Part shown: positions 56,597-64,000 of the stretch, piece by piece
Position numbering within the stretch: position 1 is the stretch's first letter
Layout: each line of letters opens with the position of its first letter
NCBI RefSeq assembly: GCF_039697315.1
Contig: NZ_CP155619.1
Span: forward strand, 3,286,001 to 3,350,000
Direction: 5' to 3'
DNA: 64,000 nt
DNA from: Pseudomonas abietaniphila
GTDB taxonomy: Bacteria > Pseudomonadota > Gammaproteobacteria > Pseudomonadales > Pseudomonadaceae
Program-made: the position numbers and the translations under genes
The notes under the pieces: model-generated
Told to the model about the DNA's origin: nothing
Database searches by the model: none
The model's input: the letters and a program-made list of their open reading frames with translations, nothing else

Positions 56597-57237
56597 CACG
56601 GATGTTGAAATGGCTGGTGTTCGCCTCGTTGCTGAGTTCTGGTTCGCTGCTGGCTCAGCCAGTCGAGCTGAAATATGCGCACCAGCCCGCACCTGCCTAC
56701 CCGCGCTCCTTGTATGAGCAAGGCGTGTCAGGGTTGGTGCTCTTCGAGTTTCGAGGGCATAGCGATGGTTCGATTACAGATGTGAACGTTATCGACAGCT
56801 CACATCACAGTTTCGCCAAATCCGTTCAGCGTGCGGTCCCGGGATGGCGGCTCAAACCGTGGGAGGTCGGCCCCGAAGCGCCTGAATCGATCAGCTTCAG
56901 GCAGGAGCTCTACTTCACGCACTCAAGTGAAAGGCAAGAGCCACACAGGTGGATACGCCGTCACGTTCGCGTGTTGTCCTGCAACACATTCAACAAAGCA
57001 CTCAAGACCTTTCGCGCCAACTCGCCCGGCCATGATGTACGGGACATGCATCACATCACCTACACCTTCAGGGTGCTGGGGAGGTCGGCGACGAGGCTGA
57101 AAATGACAGACGACCAGAGAGCGGAGCTGGGTAATGATTTTGTTCGGGCAATTCCTGACGTCATCCAGCGATGTAAAGCTCAACCTGGGCTGCGCTACAA
57201 AGAAGCGCTGCCGGACAAAGTGCGTGAGTTGATTTGA
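56593..57237 (+). CDS. Secreted TonB-C-terminal-domain protein 2 with extension
   Basis: The protein has 214 residues from the GTG at 56593, which overlaps the previous stop (GTGA). A signal peptide (about 1-20, ending LLAQ) is followed by a TonB_C-like domain: APAYPRSLYEQGVSGLVLFEFRGHSDGSITDVNVI and RAVPGWRLKPWEVGPE. A C-terminal stretch of about 110 residues (from HRWIRRHVRVLSCNTF to the end) has no family match that I recognise. Two paralogues in tandem suggest duplication. Confidence 0.78.
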   Translation: MTRMLKWLVFASLLSSGSLLAQPVELKYAHQPAPAYPRSLYEQGVSGLVLFEFRGHSDGSITDVNVIDSSHHSFAKSVQRAVPGWRLKPWEVGPEAPESISFRQELYFTHSSERQEPHRWIRRHVRVLSCNTFNKALKTFRANSPGHDVRDMHHITYTFRVLGRSATRLKMTDDQRAELGNDFVRAIPDVIQRCKAQPGLRYKEALPDKVRELI

Positions 57238-57268
57238 TGCTGTAGGGGCTTCGTTTATGAGGTTAACG

Positions 57269-57302
57269 AGCGAAACGCAGAGCAGGTCTGCGTTTCGCTT
57301 TG
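57269..57302. terminator. 13-bp-stem terminator after the TonB-domain genes
   Basis: AGCGAAACGCAGA and TCTGCGTTTCGCT form a perfect stem with GCAGG-type loop, followed by TT. It can end the TonB-domain transcript and possibly the convergent oxidoreductase one. Confidence 0.75.
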
Positions 57303-57403
57303 AGCGAGACTTCGTTAGTGCGTCATTTAGTGGGTAGCGTGAATACTGTTTTAGGCCAAAGGCGGCTTCGGCCCGCCTCAGACGTGGCAGGCAGTTACTC
57401 GAT

Positions 57404-58381
57404 TTACCTCACCCTAACAACCACCTTCCCAACCGCCTTCCTTTGCCCCAACGAATCAATCGCTTCCCCCGCCTGCTCCAGCGGGTAAACCTTCGACACC
57501 AGAGGCTTCAACTTCCCTTCGCCGTACCAGGTGAACAGCTGTTGAAAGTTCGCTGCGTTGTCTTGTGGCTGGCGCTGTGCAAATGACCCCCAGAACACGC
57601 CGACGACTGAGGCGCCTTTTAGCAGTGCGAGGTTGACGGGCAGTTCGGGGATGCGCCCGCTGGCGAAGCCCACGACGAGGAGGCGGCCGTTCCAGGCGAT
57701 GGCGCGAACGGCCTGGTCGAAGAGGTCACCGCCGACAGGGTCGTAGATGACGTCTACGCCGTTGCCGTTGGTGAGGCGCTTGAGTTCGTCCTTGAGGCTG
57801 GTTTCGCTGTAATTGATGAGTTCGTCGGCGCCGGCGTTTCTGGCGACTTCGAGTTTGTCGGCGCTGCTCGCGGCGGCGATGACCCGTGCGCCCATGGCTT
57901 TGCCGATTTCAACGGCGGCCAGGCCTACGCCGCCCGAGGCGCCGAGCACGAGCAGGGTTTCACCGGGTTGCAGGTGGGCGCGTTGTTTGAGGGCGTGCAT
58001 GGAGGTGCCGTAGGTCATGCTGAAGGCCGCGGCAGTGGTGAAGTCCATGGCCTCGGGTATGGGCAGGACGTTGTAGCCCGCGACGGCGATTTGTTCGGCG
58101 AAGCTGCCCCAGCCGGTGAGGGCCATCACGCGGTCGCCGACCTTCAGGTGACTGACTTTTTCGCCTACGGCAGCCACGACGCCAGAGGCTTCTCCACCCG
58201 GCGAGAACGGGAAGGGTGGTTTGAACTGGTATTTGCCCTCGATGATCAGGGTGTCCGGGAAGTTGACCCCGGCGGCGTGCACGTCCAGCAGGATTTCGTT
58301 TTTCTTGGGTTCGGGGGCTGGAATGTCTTCCAGCACCAGATTTTCGGCGGGGCCGAAGGCTTTGCAGAGCACGGCTTTCAT
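57404..58381 (-). CDS. NADPH:quinone oxidoreductase family protein
   Basis: The protein has 325 residues of the medium-chain dehydrogenase/reductase, zinc-free quinone-reductase type. N-terminal VLCKAFGPAENLVLEDIPAPEP, then GVNFPDTLIIEGKYQFKPPFPFSPGGEASGVV, and the NADPH-binding VLGASGGVGLAAVEIGKAMGARVIAAASS (in parts). No zinc-binding cysteines are evident. Physiological acceptor is unknown. It is a single gene divergent from the FliL-like gene. Confidence 0.9.
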   Translation of the reverse strand: MKAVLCKAFGPAENLVLEDIPAPEPKKNEILLDVHAAGVNFPDTLIIEGKYQFKPPFPFSPGGEASGVVAAVGEKVSHLKVGDRVMALTGWGSFAEQIAVAGYNVLPIPEAMDFTTAAAFSMTYGTSMHALKQRAHLQPGETLLVLGASGGVGLAAVEIGKAMGARVIAAASSADKLEVARNAGADELINYSETSLKDELKRLTNGNGVDVIYDPVGGDLFDQAVRAIAWNGRLLVVGFASGRIPELPVNLALLKGASVVGVFWGSFAQRQPQDNAANFQQLFTWYGEGKLKPLVSKVYPLEQAGEAIDSLGQRKAVGKVVVRVR

Positions 58382-58516
58382 CGGGGACTATTCCTTTTCC
58401 AGTGATGGCCGATAAGTGTAGGTAGAGGGGGTGTGGGGTCAATGAGCATGCCCCGGCCTGATAGGCGTGCATAAGCTGAAGTAAGCTATGCCGCGAACCG
58501 GATTGAGGAGTGGAAT

Positions 58517-58930
58517 GTGAAAGCGTGGATTCTGATGCTGTTGGCGTTATCGATGCCTGTCGTGGCCCTGGCCGAAGAGGGCGGTGGCGAGAAAGATGAC
58601 CCGAACAAGGTCTCTTACGTGGCGCTGAACCCTCCGTTCGTGGGCAACTACGCGCTGGACGGCGGTCCGAAGCTGCACGTCTACAAAGCTGACGTGGCGC
58701 TGCGGGTCAAAGGTGCGGAGGCGCAGAAGCTGGTGAAGCAGAACGAGCCGCTGATCCGTAACCAGCTGGTCGCGCTGTTCACACAACAGACGATCGACAG
58801 CATGAGTAACGTCGACGCCAAGGAAAAGCTTCGTCAGGAAGCCTTGAAACAGACTCAGCAAGTGCTCAGCCAGGAGACCGGCCAGCCGGTGGTTGAGGAC
58901 CTGCTGTTCAACAACTTTATCGCGCAGTAG
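58517..58930 (+). CDS. FliL-like periplasmic protein
   Basis: The protein has 137 residues from a GTG start at 58517. The signal peptide (about 1-19, ending ALA) is cleavable and not the FliL membrane anchor. The FliL domain is recognised as YVALNPPFVGNY, LHVYKADVALRVKG and RNQLVALFTQQTIDSM, with the final VEDLLFNNFIAQ typical of FliL. There are no flagellar genes near it, so it is a FliL paralogue of unknown role. Confidence 0.82.
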   Translation: MKAWILMLLALSMPVVALAEEGGGEKDDPNKVSYVALNPPFVGNYALDGGPKLHVYKADVALRVKGAEAQKLVKQNEPLIRNQLVALFTQQTIDSMSNVDAKEKLRQEALKQTQQVLSQETGQPVVEDLLFNNFIAQ

Positions 58931-58957
58931 GCATCAGTTTCGGCTCAATGCGCGTTT

Positions 58958-59047
58958 CTGTAGGAGTGAGCTTGCTCGCGATTGCAGTGCGTCAGCCGGA
59001 ATGCGGGGGCTGATGTAAAGCAATCGCGGGCAAGCGCGCTCCTACAG
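58958..59047. repeat. REPIN G (GCTTGCTCGCGA subtype)
   Basis: CTGTAGGAGTGAGCTTGCTC at the left and GCAAGCGCGCTCCTACAG at the right; about 90 bp. It shares the core with REPIN E and separates two convergent genes. Confidence 0.88.
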
Positions 59048-59065
59048 GGGTTTGCACTGCCTGCT

Positions 59066-59515
59066 TCAGCGCAACGCCAGCACCGCCGCCCATTGTTCGG
59101 CGGTCACCGGCATGACTGACAACCGGCTACCTTTTTGCACCAAGGGCAGTTGCTCCAGTGCGGTTTGTTGTTTCAGGTAACCCAGGCTCAGCACCTTGGG
59201 AAAGGCTTCGACAAAGGCGACGTCGATGGCGCTCCAAGGGTTCTTTTCCCGGGTCGCTTTGGCGTCGAAGTAGTGGCTCTTGTTGTCCAGAGCGGTAGGG
59301 TCCGGGTAGGCGGCTTCAATGATTTTGCCGATGCCCGCGATGCCCGGCTCCGGGCAGCTGGAGTGATAGAAGAAGAATTCGTCGCCCACTGCCATCGCGC
59401 GCAGAAAATTGCGGGCCTGGTAATTGCGAACGCCGTCCCATCGGGCTTGGCCAAGTTTTTGCAAACCTGTAATCGAGAGCTCATCGGGCTCGGATTTCAT
59501 CAGCCAATAGGCCAT
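59066..59515 (-). CDS. EVE-domain protein
   Basis: The protein has 149 residues. MAYWLMKSEPDELSITGLQ, then WDGVRNYQARNFLRAMAVGDEFFFYHSSC and GIAGIGKIIEAAYPDPTALD are the EVE (PUA-like) domain, whose aromatic cage recognises modified bases in related families. Ligand and function are unknown in bacteria. It starts at ATG 59515. It is the third small gene at a compact locus before ygfA. Confidence 0.92.
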   Translation of the reverse strand: MAYWLMKSEPDELSITGLQKLGQARWDGVRNYQARNFLRAMAVGDEFFFYHSSCPEPGIAGIGKIIEAAYPDPTALDNKSHYFDAKATREKNPWSAIDVAFVEAFPKVLSLGYLKQQTALEQLPLVQKGSRLSVMPVTAEQWAAVLALR

Positions 59516-59710
59516 TTGTTGTGTCTCCCGAAGGGTAACTGGACAGGTTGTCCTACGTTTTCATGACAAACCGACAGTCGGCTGACGCCAGTATTTGCGT
59601 GTTGGATCACGTTATCGCAGAATGCCGGGATTTTAAGGGCTACACCGTTACGCGGCCTACAGAAAGACGCCGCGAACGTCAGTTTTTGATTCGCCAAAGG
59701 GGGGCAGTCA

Positions 59711-59863
59711 ATGCAACGCAAGCCGGATTTACTATGGATTTTGGTCATTTTGTTCGGCTTGGGCATTGTCACCACCGGGTACGCGCAGGGTCTGTGGTCG
59801 GCCAAGGCCGATGCGCCGGTTGAGATCACTCAGCAGCAACAGCAGCAACCGACCCGCCGCTGA
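59711..59863 (+). CDS. 50-residue single-pass membrane miniprotein with poly-Gln tail
   Basis: The protein has 50 residues (MQRKPDLLWILVILFGLGIV and onward). One hydrophobic segment (about 7-25) precedes GYAQGLWSAK and a tail containing QQQQQQPTRR. The frame is intact, with ATG after GGGGCAGTCA. I recognise no named family; I recall similar short proteins at this locus in other pseudomonads. It is followed by REPIN H, so it forms its own unit. Confidence 0.65.
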   Translation: MQRKPDLLWILVILFGLGIVTTGYAQGLWSAKADAPVEITQQQQQQPTRR

Positions 59864-59886
59864 TCCAGGCGCTTTATTGATCAGAG

Positions 59887-59978
59887 CTGTGGGAGCGAAT
59901 TCATTCGCGATTGAAGCTGAAAGGCGATGCACAGGTGTCGTCTGAGCGTCCTCATCGCGAATGAATTCGCTTCCACAG
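59887..59978. repeat. REPIN H
   Basis: CTGTGGGAGCGAATTCATTC at the left and GAATGAATTCGCTTCCACAG at the right; 92 bp. It lies between the miniprotein gene and convergent ygfA. Confidence 0.92.
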
Positions 59979-60019
59979 GGTTCATGCTTGAGGCCTGTAT
60001 TGTTTAGGCCTCTAGCATT

Positions 60020-60646
60020 TCAAGCCAGATACCAGCGCTTGTCCGACACCGTTCCCTGCAACGGCACATCCCAACTGGCCACCGCCAGCTTCCCAACTTT
60101 CTGACACTCATGGGCCAGACCGAGCAGAACCGGTTTCTGCCAGGCTTTTCGACGCGCCTGATACGCCAGGCTGCGGTCGTAGAATCCGCCGCCCATGCCC
60201 AGTCGACCGCCCTGATCATCGAAGCCCACCAGTGGCATCAGGATGAGGTCCAGCGCCCAGATCTTGCGCTGTTTTCTCGCGTCGATCCGTGGCTCGGGAA
60301 TGCGGAACCGATTCGGTCGAAACCGTTCCCCCGGCTTTACCCGCTGAAACACCATTTTGGTTCGCGGCCAGGCACTCAGCACCGGCAGATACGTCTTTTT
60401 GCCCCGTCGCTGCGCTTCGCGAAGCAGCAGACGCGGATCGATTTCACCGTCCATCGGAAGGTAGAGCGAAACGTGCCTGGCACGACGAAAAAGCGGGTTT
60501 TGCGCCAACTGGCGGTACAAACCCTGTGCCGCCTGTCGCTGTTCTGCGCGGTTGAGCGCACGACGAGCCTTGCGCAAAAGACGACGCAGTTGTGGACGGG
60601 AAAGGGCAGAAGAATCGTTCAGGGAAGCGGCGCCAGAAGAATTCAT
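60020..60646 (-). CDS. ygfA: 5-formyltetrahydrofolate cyclo-ligase (YgfA)
   Basis: The protein has 208 residues. RRLLRKARRALN opens the ATP-binding region; YLPMDGEIDPRLLLREAQRRGKKTYLPVL and MPLVGFDDQGGRLGMGGGFYDRSLA carry the cyclo-ligase motif, with GMGGGFYD the conserved loop. It recycles 5-formyl-THF to methenyl-THF. In gammaproteobacteria, ygfA commonly follows 6S RNA, exactly as here. It starts at ATG 60646. Confidence 0.95.
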   Translation of the reverse strand: MNSSGAASLNDSSALSRPQLRRLLRKARRALNRAEQRQAAQGLYRQLAQNPLFRRARHVSLYLPMDGEIDPRLLLREAQRRGKKTYLPVLSAWPRTKMVFQRVKPGERFRPNRFRIPEPRIDARKQRKIWALDLILMPLVGFDDQGGRLGMGGGFYDRSLAYQARRKAWQKPVLLGLAHECQKVGKLAVASWDVPLQGTVSDKRWYLA

Positions 60647-60751
60647 GCAGGCGGGTCCGTGCGATTTTGAGAAGGGATCGAGAGATCAGGCTGATCGACG
60701 ATCGCCGTCCCCATTTCCACCGCCAGGCAGGGCGCCCGGCAATGGCTTGAG

Positions 60752-60937
60752 AATGTGAGACTCCCCGACGAACCGCTGTCGGTGTAGCCCTTGAACCCGA
60801 AAGTTCAAGGTGGAGATTGCAGGAGGTTTTAAGGCTTTCCGTCGAGCGGACATGCACACCAACCCCAACGTGCAACCCCCGTGGTTGTGCGTATCGGCTC
60901 AGGGACATGACCGACTGGCAAGCACTCCAGGGAGCGG
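60752..60937 (-). ncRNA. ssrS: 6S RNA
   Basis: The 186-nt minus-strand segment aligns by eye with E. coli 6S RNA: CCCTGAGCCGATA on the 5' side, AGCCTTAAAACC in the middle, and CACCTTGAACTTTCGGGTTC plus AAGGGCTACA on the 3' side, closing with complementary CTCCC and GGGGAG arms. A TATACT -10 (60943-60948) fits a start near 60936. It regulates sigma-70 polymerase in stationary phase. The ends are estimated. The remaining space to ygfA (60647-60751) shows no gene. Confidence 0.92.
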
Positions 60938-60967
60938 TCGCAAGTATACCGAATCATGTCGGAACAA

Positions 60968-61288
60968 TCAGCCTTGTGCTTTTGGCTCATCCGTGGCAAG
61001 GACCAGGTCCACTCGGTCCAGAAGGTCGCGCACCTGCTCGCGGGTCGAGCCACTTGCCTGATTCGTTTCAGGTAGCTCCTGCTTATGCAGCAGGTCATGG
61101 GTAATGTTCAATGCGGCCATCACCGCGATACGGTCGGCGCCGATGACTTTGCCGCTGCTGCGAATCTCGCGCATCTTGCCGTCCAGGTAACGCGCTGCGC
61201 TGACCAGATTGGTGCGCTCCTCTTGAGGGCAGATGATCGAATACTCTTTGTCGAGGATTTGCACGGTGATGCTGTTGCCATTACTCAT
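60968..61288 (-). CDS. zapA: Cell division protein ZapA
   Basis: The protein has 106 residues and starts MSNGNSITVQILDKEYSIIC. The ZapA fold is a beta hairpin, then the helix LVSAARYLDGKMREIRSSGKVIGADRIAVMAALNI, then a coiled coil. It bundles FtsZ at the Z-ring. The longer frame to 61504 is not used. Start overlaps the stop of the ZapB-like gene by 3 bp (ATGA). The 6S RNA promoter overlaps its 3' end. Confidence 0.93.
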   Translation of the reverse strand: MSNGNSITVQILDKEYSIICPQEERTNLVSAARYLDGKMREIRSSGKVIGADRIAVMAALNITHDLLHKQELPETNQASGSTREQVRDLLDRVDLVLATDEPKAQG

Positions 61289-61494
61289 GAGTCTTGCTCC
61301 AGGGCCTTGAGGCGCGAAATCATGGACTCGACCTTTTGCCGGGCGATTTCGTTCTTTTCGATGAGGTGAGCGCGTTCCTCGCGCCAGGTTTTTTCCTGAG
61401 CTAATAAGAGTCCGTTTTGACTTTTTAGTTGCTCGACACGATTGATCAATAACTCCAGTCGAGCCATCAGCGCTTGCAGGTCGTTGTCTTCCAT
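61285..61494 (-). CDS. TIGR02449 family coiled-coil protein (ZapB-like)
   Basis: The protein has 69 residues, almost all one coiled coil (LMARLELLINRVEQLKSQNG and on through IARQKVESMISRLKALEQ). TIGR02449 proteins are encoded beside zapA in pseudomonads. A role like ZapB at the divisome is inferred from position and shape; sequence cannot prove it. Translation of zapA is coupled to it. ATG at 61494. Confidence 0.85.
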   Translation of the reverse strand: MEDNDLQALMARLELLINRVEQLKSQNGLLLAQEKTWREERAHLIEKNEIARQKVESMISRLKALEQDS

Positions 61495-61643
61495 TGTTTT
61501 CCACTGATTACTTTCAGATGAGTGGTGCAGGAGCTGGCGTCTGGATTCGCCTTGAATATCGCCTGATAGCTTGGGCGCGTCTGCCGGTGCTAGGATACAA
61601 GGCCTTCATTCTAGACATTGCGCCGCTTGGCGCCTAGTTACCC

Positions 61644-62195
61644 ATGCCCAATCAGAATTCCTCGTATAACGCCTTCACAGCCCTGCTCAAAAGCAGTGGT
61701 CACCATGTTCCCCCCGCAGAACTGCAGGGACTCTTGATCGGCCGCAGTTGCGCGGGCGCCGGTTTCGACGCCGATGACTGGATCGCCGATGCGAAGTTGC
61801 TGCTGGAAACCGATCCTGAAGACAAAGTCCGCCAGGCGTTGATTGGCTTGCAGGAGATGGTGAAACACGAACTGACCGGTGACGACATGGCAGTTGTCCT
61901 GCTGCTGCCCGGTGACGATGAACCCCTGACCGCCCGTACCGCTGCAATGGGGCAGTGGTGCCAGGGTTTCCTCAATGGCTTTGCCCGCGTGGGCAGTCAG
62001 CCGATGAGCGAGGACGCCCGGGACGTGTTGCAGGATCTGGCTGCCATCGCCCAGATTCAGGACACACTCGAAGAGTCCGAAGACGGCGAAAGCGACTACA
62101 TGGAAGTCATGGAATACCTGCGCGTCGCGCCGCTGCTGCTGTTTACCGAGTTCAACAAAAAAGCGGAACCTGAAGCGAAACCTTCTTTGCACTGA
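61644..62195 (+). CDS. ygfB: UPF0149 family protein YgfB
   Basis: The protein has 183 residues. [30 protein letters not shown] is the family opening, and later [10 protein letters not shown] and [16 protein letters not shown] complete the all-helical UPF0149 core. In P. aeruginosa YgfB affects ampC/beta-lactam resistance by way of AlpA; whether it does so here is inference. It is first of the ygfB-pepP-ubiH rightward cluster, as in E. coli. ATG at 61644. Confidence 0.93.
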   Translation: MPNQNSSYNAFTALLKSSGHHVPPAELQGLLIGRSCAGAGFDADDWIADAKLLLETDPEDKVRQALIGLQEMVKHELTGDDMAVVLLLPGDDEPLTARTAAMGQWCQGFLNGFARVGSQPMSEDARDVLQDLAAIAQIQDTLEESEDGESDYMEVMEYLRVAPLLLFTEFNKKAEPEAKPSLH

Positions 62196-62275
62196 TTGCT
62201 CATCGTCGCCGACCCGGTCGTTGTCGCCCGCAGGGTCGATGACCGGTGCGCTCATCCGGAGGACCGCAGTTGCCC

Positions 62276-63610
62276 ATGATCCATATCCCGAAAGCCGAAT
62301 ACGCCCGTCGCCGCAAAGCCTTGATGGAGCAGATGGAGCCTAACAGCATCGCCATCCTGCCGGCGGCGGCTGTGGCCATTCGAAATCGTGATGTCGAGCA
62401 TGTGTACCGTCAGGACAGTGATTTCCAGTACCTCAGCGGCTTCCCCGAGCCTGAGGCCGTTATCGTGCTGATCCCCGGTCGTGAATACGGCGAGTACGTC
62501 TTGTTCTGCCGCGAGCGCAATCCTGAGCGCGAGCTGTGGGACGGGCTGCGTGCCGGTCAGGACGGGGCGATCAGCGATTTCGGCGCCGACGATGCCTTCC
62601 CCATTACCGACATCGACGACATCCTGCCCGGCCTGATTGAGGGCCGTGACCGTGTGTATTCGTCGATGGGCAGCAACCCCGAATTCGACCGTCATGTGAT
62701 GGAGTGGATCAACGTCATCCGCTCCAAGGCACACCTGGGCGCTCAGCCCCCGAAAGAGTTCGTTGCGCTGGATCACCTGCTGCATGACATGCGCCTGTAT
62801 AAATCGGCCGCCGAAGTGAAAGTCATGCGCGAGGCTGCGCACATTTCAGCGCGGGCCCATGTGCGTGCGATGCGGGCCAGTCGTGCCGGTTTGTATGAGT
62901 TCAGTCTGGAAGCCGAACTGGATTACGAGTTCCGCAAGGGCGGCGCGAAGATGCCAGCGTACGGCTCGATCGTCGCGTCGGGTCGCAATGCCTGCATCCT
63001 GCACTATCAGCAGAACGACGCGGCGCTCAAGGATGGCGACCTGGTGCTGATCGATGCCGGTTGCGAGATTGACTGCTACGCCAGCGACATCACCCGTACA
63101 TTCCCGGTCAGTGGCAAATTTTCCGCCGAGCAGAAAGCGATCTACGAACTGGTGCTCAAGGCGCAGGAAGCGGCGTTCGCGGTCATCAAGCCAGGCAATC
63201 ACTGGAACCAGGCGCACGAGGCGACGGTTCGGGTGATCACGACCGGGCTGATGGAACTGGGCCTGTTGCAGGGCGAGGTCGATGAACTGATCGCCGCTGA
63301 AGCGTACAAACCGTTTTACATGCACCGCGCCGGTCACTGGCTGGGTATGGATGTGCATGATGTCGGCGAGTACAAGGTGGGCGGCGAATGGCGCGTGCTG
63401 GAGGTTGGCATGGCGCTGACGGTCGAGCCCGGTATTTATATATCGCCGGACAATCAGAACGTCGCGAAAAAATGGCGCGGAATCGGCGTACGAATCGAGG
63501 ACGATGTCGTGGTGACCAAAAAAGGCTGTGAAATCCTGACTGGCGGCGTGCCCAAGTCCGTCGCAGAAATCGAGGCCTTGATGGCCGCAGCCCGAGCCGA
63601 AGCGGCATGA
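62276..63610 (+). CDS. pepP: Xaa-Pro aminopeptidase PepP
   Basis: The protein has 444 residues. The N-terminal aminopeptidase-P domain (about 1-170) has YLSGFPEPEAV; the C-terminal pita-bread metalloprotease has the metal ligands in LVLIDAGCEIDCYASDITRTFP (two Asp), HRAGHWLGMDVHDVG (His) and TVEPGIYI (Glu). It removes N-terminal residues before proline. A TTG at 62270 gives a two-residue longer form with a better GGAGG spacing (8 bp). The stop overlaps the ubiH start (ATGA). Confidence 0.96.
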   Translation: MIHIPKAEYARRRKALMEQMEPNSIAILPAAAVAIRNRDVEHVYRQDSDFQYLSGFPEPEAVIVLIPGREYGEYVLFCRERNPERELWDGLRAGQDGAISDFGADDAFPITDIDDILPGLIEGRDRVYSSMGSNPEFDRHVMEWINVIRSKAHLGAQPPKEFVALDHLLHDMRLYKSAAEVKVMREAAHISARAHVRAMRASRAGLYEFSLEAELDYEFRKGGAKMPAYGSIVASGRNACILHYQQNDAALKDGDLVLIDAGCEIDCYASDITRTFPVSGKFSAEQKAIYELVLKAQEAAFAVIKPGNHWNQAHEATVRVITTGLMELGLLQGEVDELIAAEAYKPFYMHRAGHWLGMDVHDVGEYKVGGEWRVLEVGMALTVEPGIYISPDNQNVAKKWRGIGVRIEDDVVVTKKGCEILTGGVPKSVAEIEALMAAARAEAA

Positions 63611-64000
63611 GCCGGTTCAATCTGGCCATCGTCGGCGGCGGGCTGGTGGGCGCGAGCCTGGCGCTGGCATTGCAGGCGGGCGCCAAAGCGCGCGGTTGGA
63701 AGATCGTCTTGATCGAGCCGTTTGCACCGGGCGACACGTACCAGCCGAGCTACGACGCGCGCTCTTCAGCGCTGTCCTTCGGCGCGCGGCAGATCTACGA
63801 GCGGTTGGGGCTGTGGCAGCAGATCAGCCGCCGCGCCGAACCCATCCTGCAGATTCAGGTGTCCGACAAGGGACGCTTCGGCGCAGCGAGACTGTCCTCG
63901 ATGCAGGAAGGCGTGCCGGCGCTGGGTTATGTCGTCGAGAACGCCTGGCTCGGCCAATGCCTGTGGCAGGGGCTGGATAAAGACGTGATCAGCTGGCGCG
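63607..64000 (+). CDS. ubiH: 2-octaprenyl-6-methoxyphenyl hydroxylase UbiH, N-terminal part
   Basis: The first 131 codons are visible; the gene runs off the window. FAD-binding GxGxxG is AIVGGGLVGASLALAL, followed by the conserved YDARSSALSFGARQIYERLGLW, typical of UbiH/UbiF/VisC hydroxylases. It adds a ring hydroxyl in ubiquinone synthesis. Its ATG overlaps the pepP stop. Position after pepP supports UbiH over the paralogues. Confidence 0.92.
   Translation, partial: MSRFNLAIVGGGLVGASLALALQAGAKARGWKIVLIEPFAPGDTYQPSYDARSSALSFGARQIYERLGLWQQISRRAEPILQIQVSDKGRFGAARLSSMQEGVPALGYVVENAWLGQCLWQGLDKDVISWR

Overview
The window is a stretch of chromosome from a Pseudomonas species, most likely of the fluorescens/syringae lineage. 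The evidence is gene content and order: glnK-amtB, sutA, lptM-lysA-dapF-DUF484-xerC, cyaA, argH, algZ/algR, hemCDXY, dsbB, rsd/algQ, algP, ppk/ppx, trxA, rho, ubiD, glpT, 6S RNA, zapA, pepP and ubiH. I recall this set as broadly collinear with the same arc of the P. aeruginosa chromosome. Base composition is high GC throughout. Many transcription units end in short palindromic REPIN elements of the Pseudomonas type. I see no tRNA, rRNA, prophage, transposase, CRISPR array or clear pseudogene; almost everything is core genome.

Layout. 1-3.7 kb: end of a HigA-type antitoxin, ubiK, the nitrogen-regulated glnK-amtB operon with a readable NtrC/sigma-54 control region, yjbQ and sutA. 3.7-9.2 kb: a leftward operon lptM-lysA-dapF-DUF484-xerC-HAD phosphatase (lysine/peptidoglycan precursor synthesis and chromosome dimer resolution), divergent from cyaY-DUF1289. 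9.3-15.5 kb: class I adenylate cyclase, small conserved proteins, a glutathione transferase and argH. 15.6-25.9 kb: the AlgZ/AlgR regulator pair, the hemC-hemD-hemX-hemY haem operon, dsbB, rsd, an FKBP isomerase and the lysine/alanine-rich AlgP. 25.9-37.5 kb: an ABC-F ATPase, a LysE exporter, a four-gene lipoprotein operon containing LpoB and a CsgG-like protein, a cytochrome c-FTR1 iron permease, DUF188, ElbB, a sterol-desaturase-like membrane enzyme and DedA. 37.5-50 kb: ppk behind a Pho-box promoter with a very long leader, convergent ppx, an amino-acid ABC importer with a divergent FadR-type regulator, trxA, rho and an OafA/SGNH acyltransferase. 50-64 kb: ubiD with an overlapping iron-sulfur flavin reductase, a ChaC-like protein, a 7 x 156-bp tandem array, glpT, two TonB-C-terminal-domain secreted proteins, a quinone oxidoreductase, a FliL-like protein, an EVE protein, a 50-residue membrane miniprotein, ygfA-6S RNA-zapA-zapB-like, ygfB, pepP and the start of ubiH.

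Regulation visible in the sequence includes two NtrC sites plus a -24/-12 promoter (glnK), a Pho box (ppk), a FadR-family palindrome (amino-acid importer), a GlpR-like operator (glpT), several sigma-70 promoters and a good set of intrinsic terminators.

The least explained items are the 156-bp tandem array (each unit a REPIN-like pair, with an exact multiple-of-three period that keeps a 406-codon frame open), the roughly 455-nt ppk leader, the LpoB/CsgG-like/YcfL/COG3014 operon, the paired secreted TonB-domain proteins, and the 22-bp palindrome that encodes the identical C-termini of ppk and ppx. All assignments come from reading sequence and remembered family features; no database search was run.
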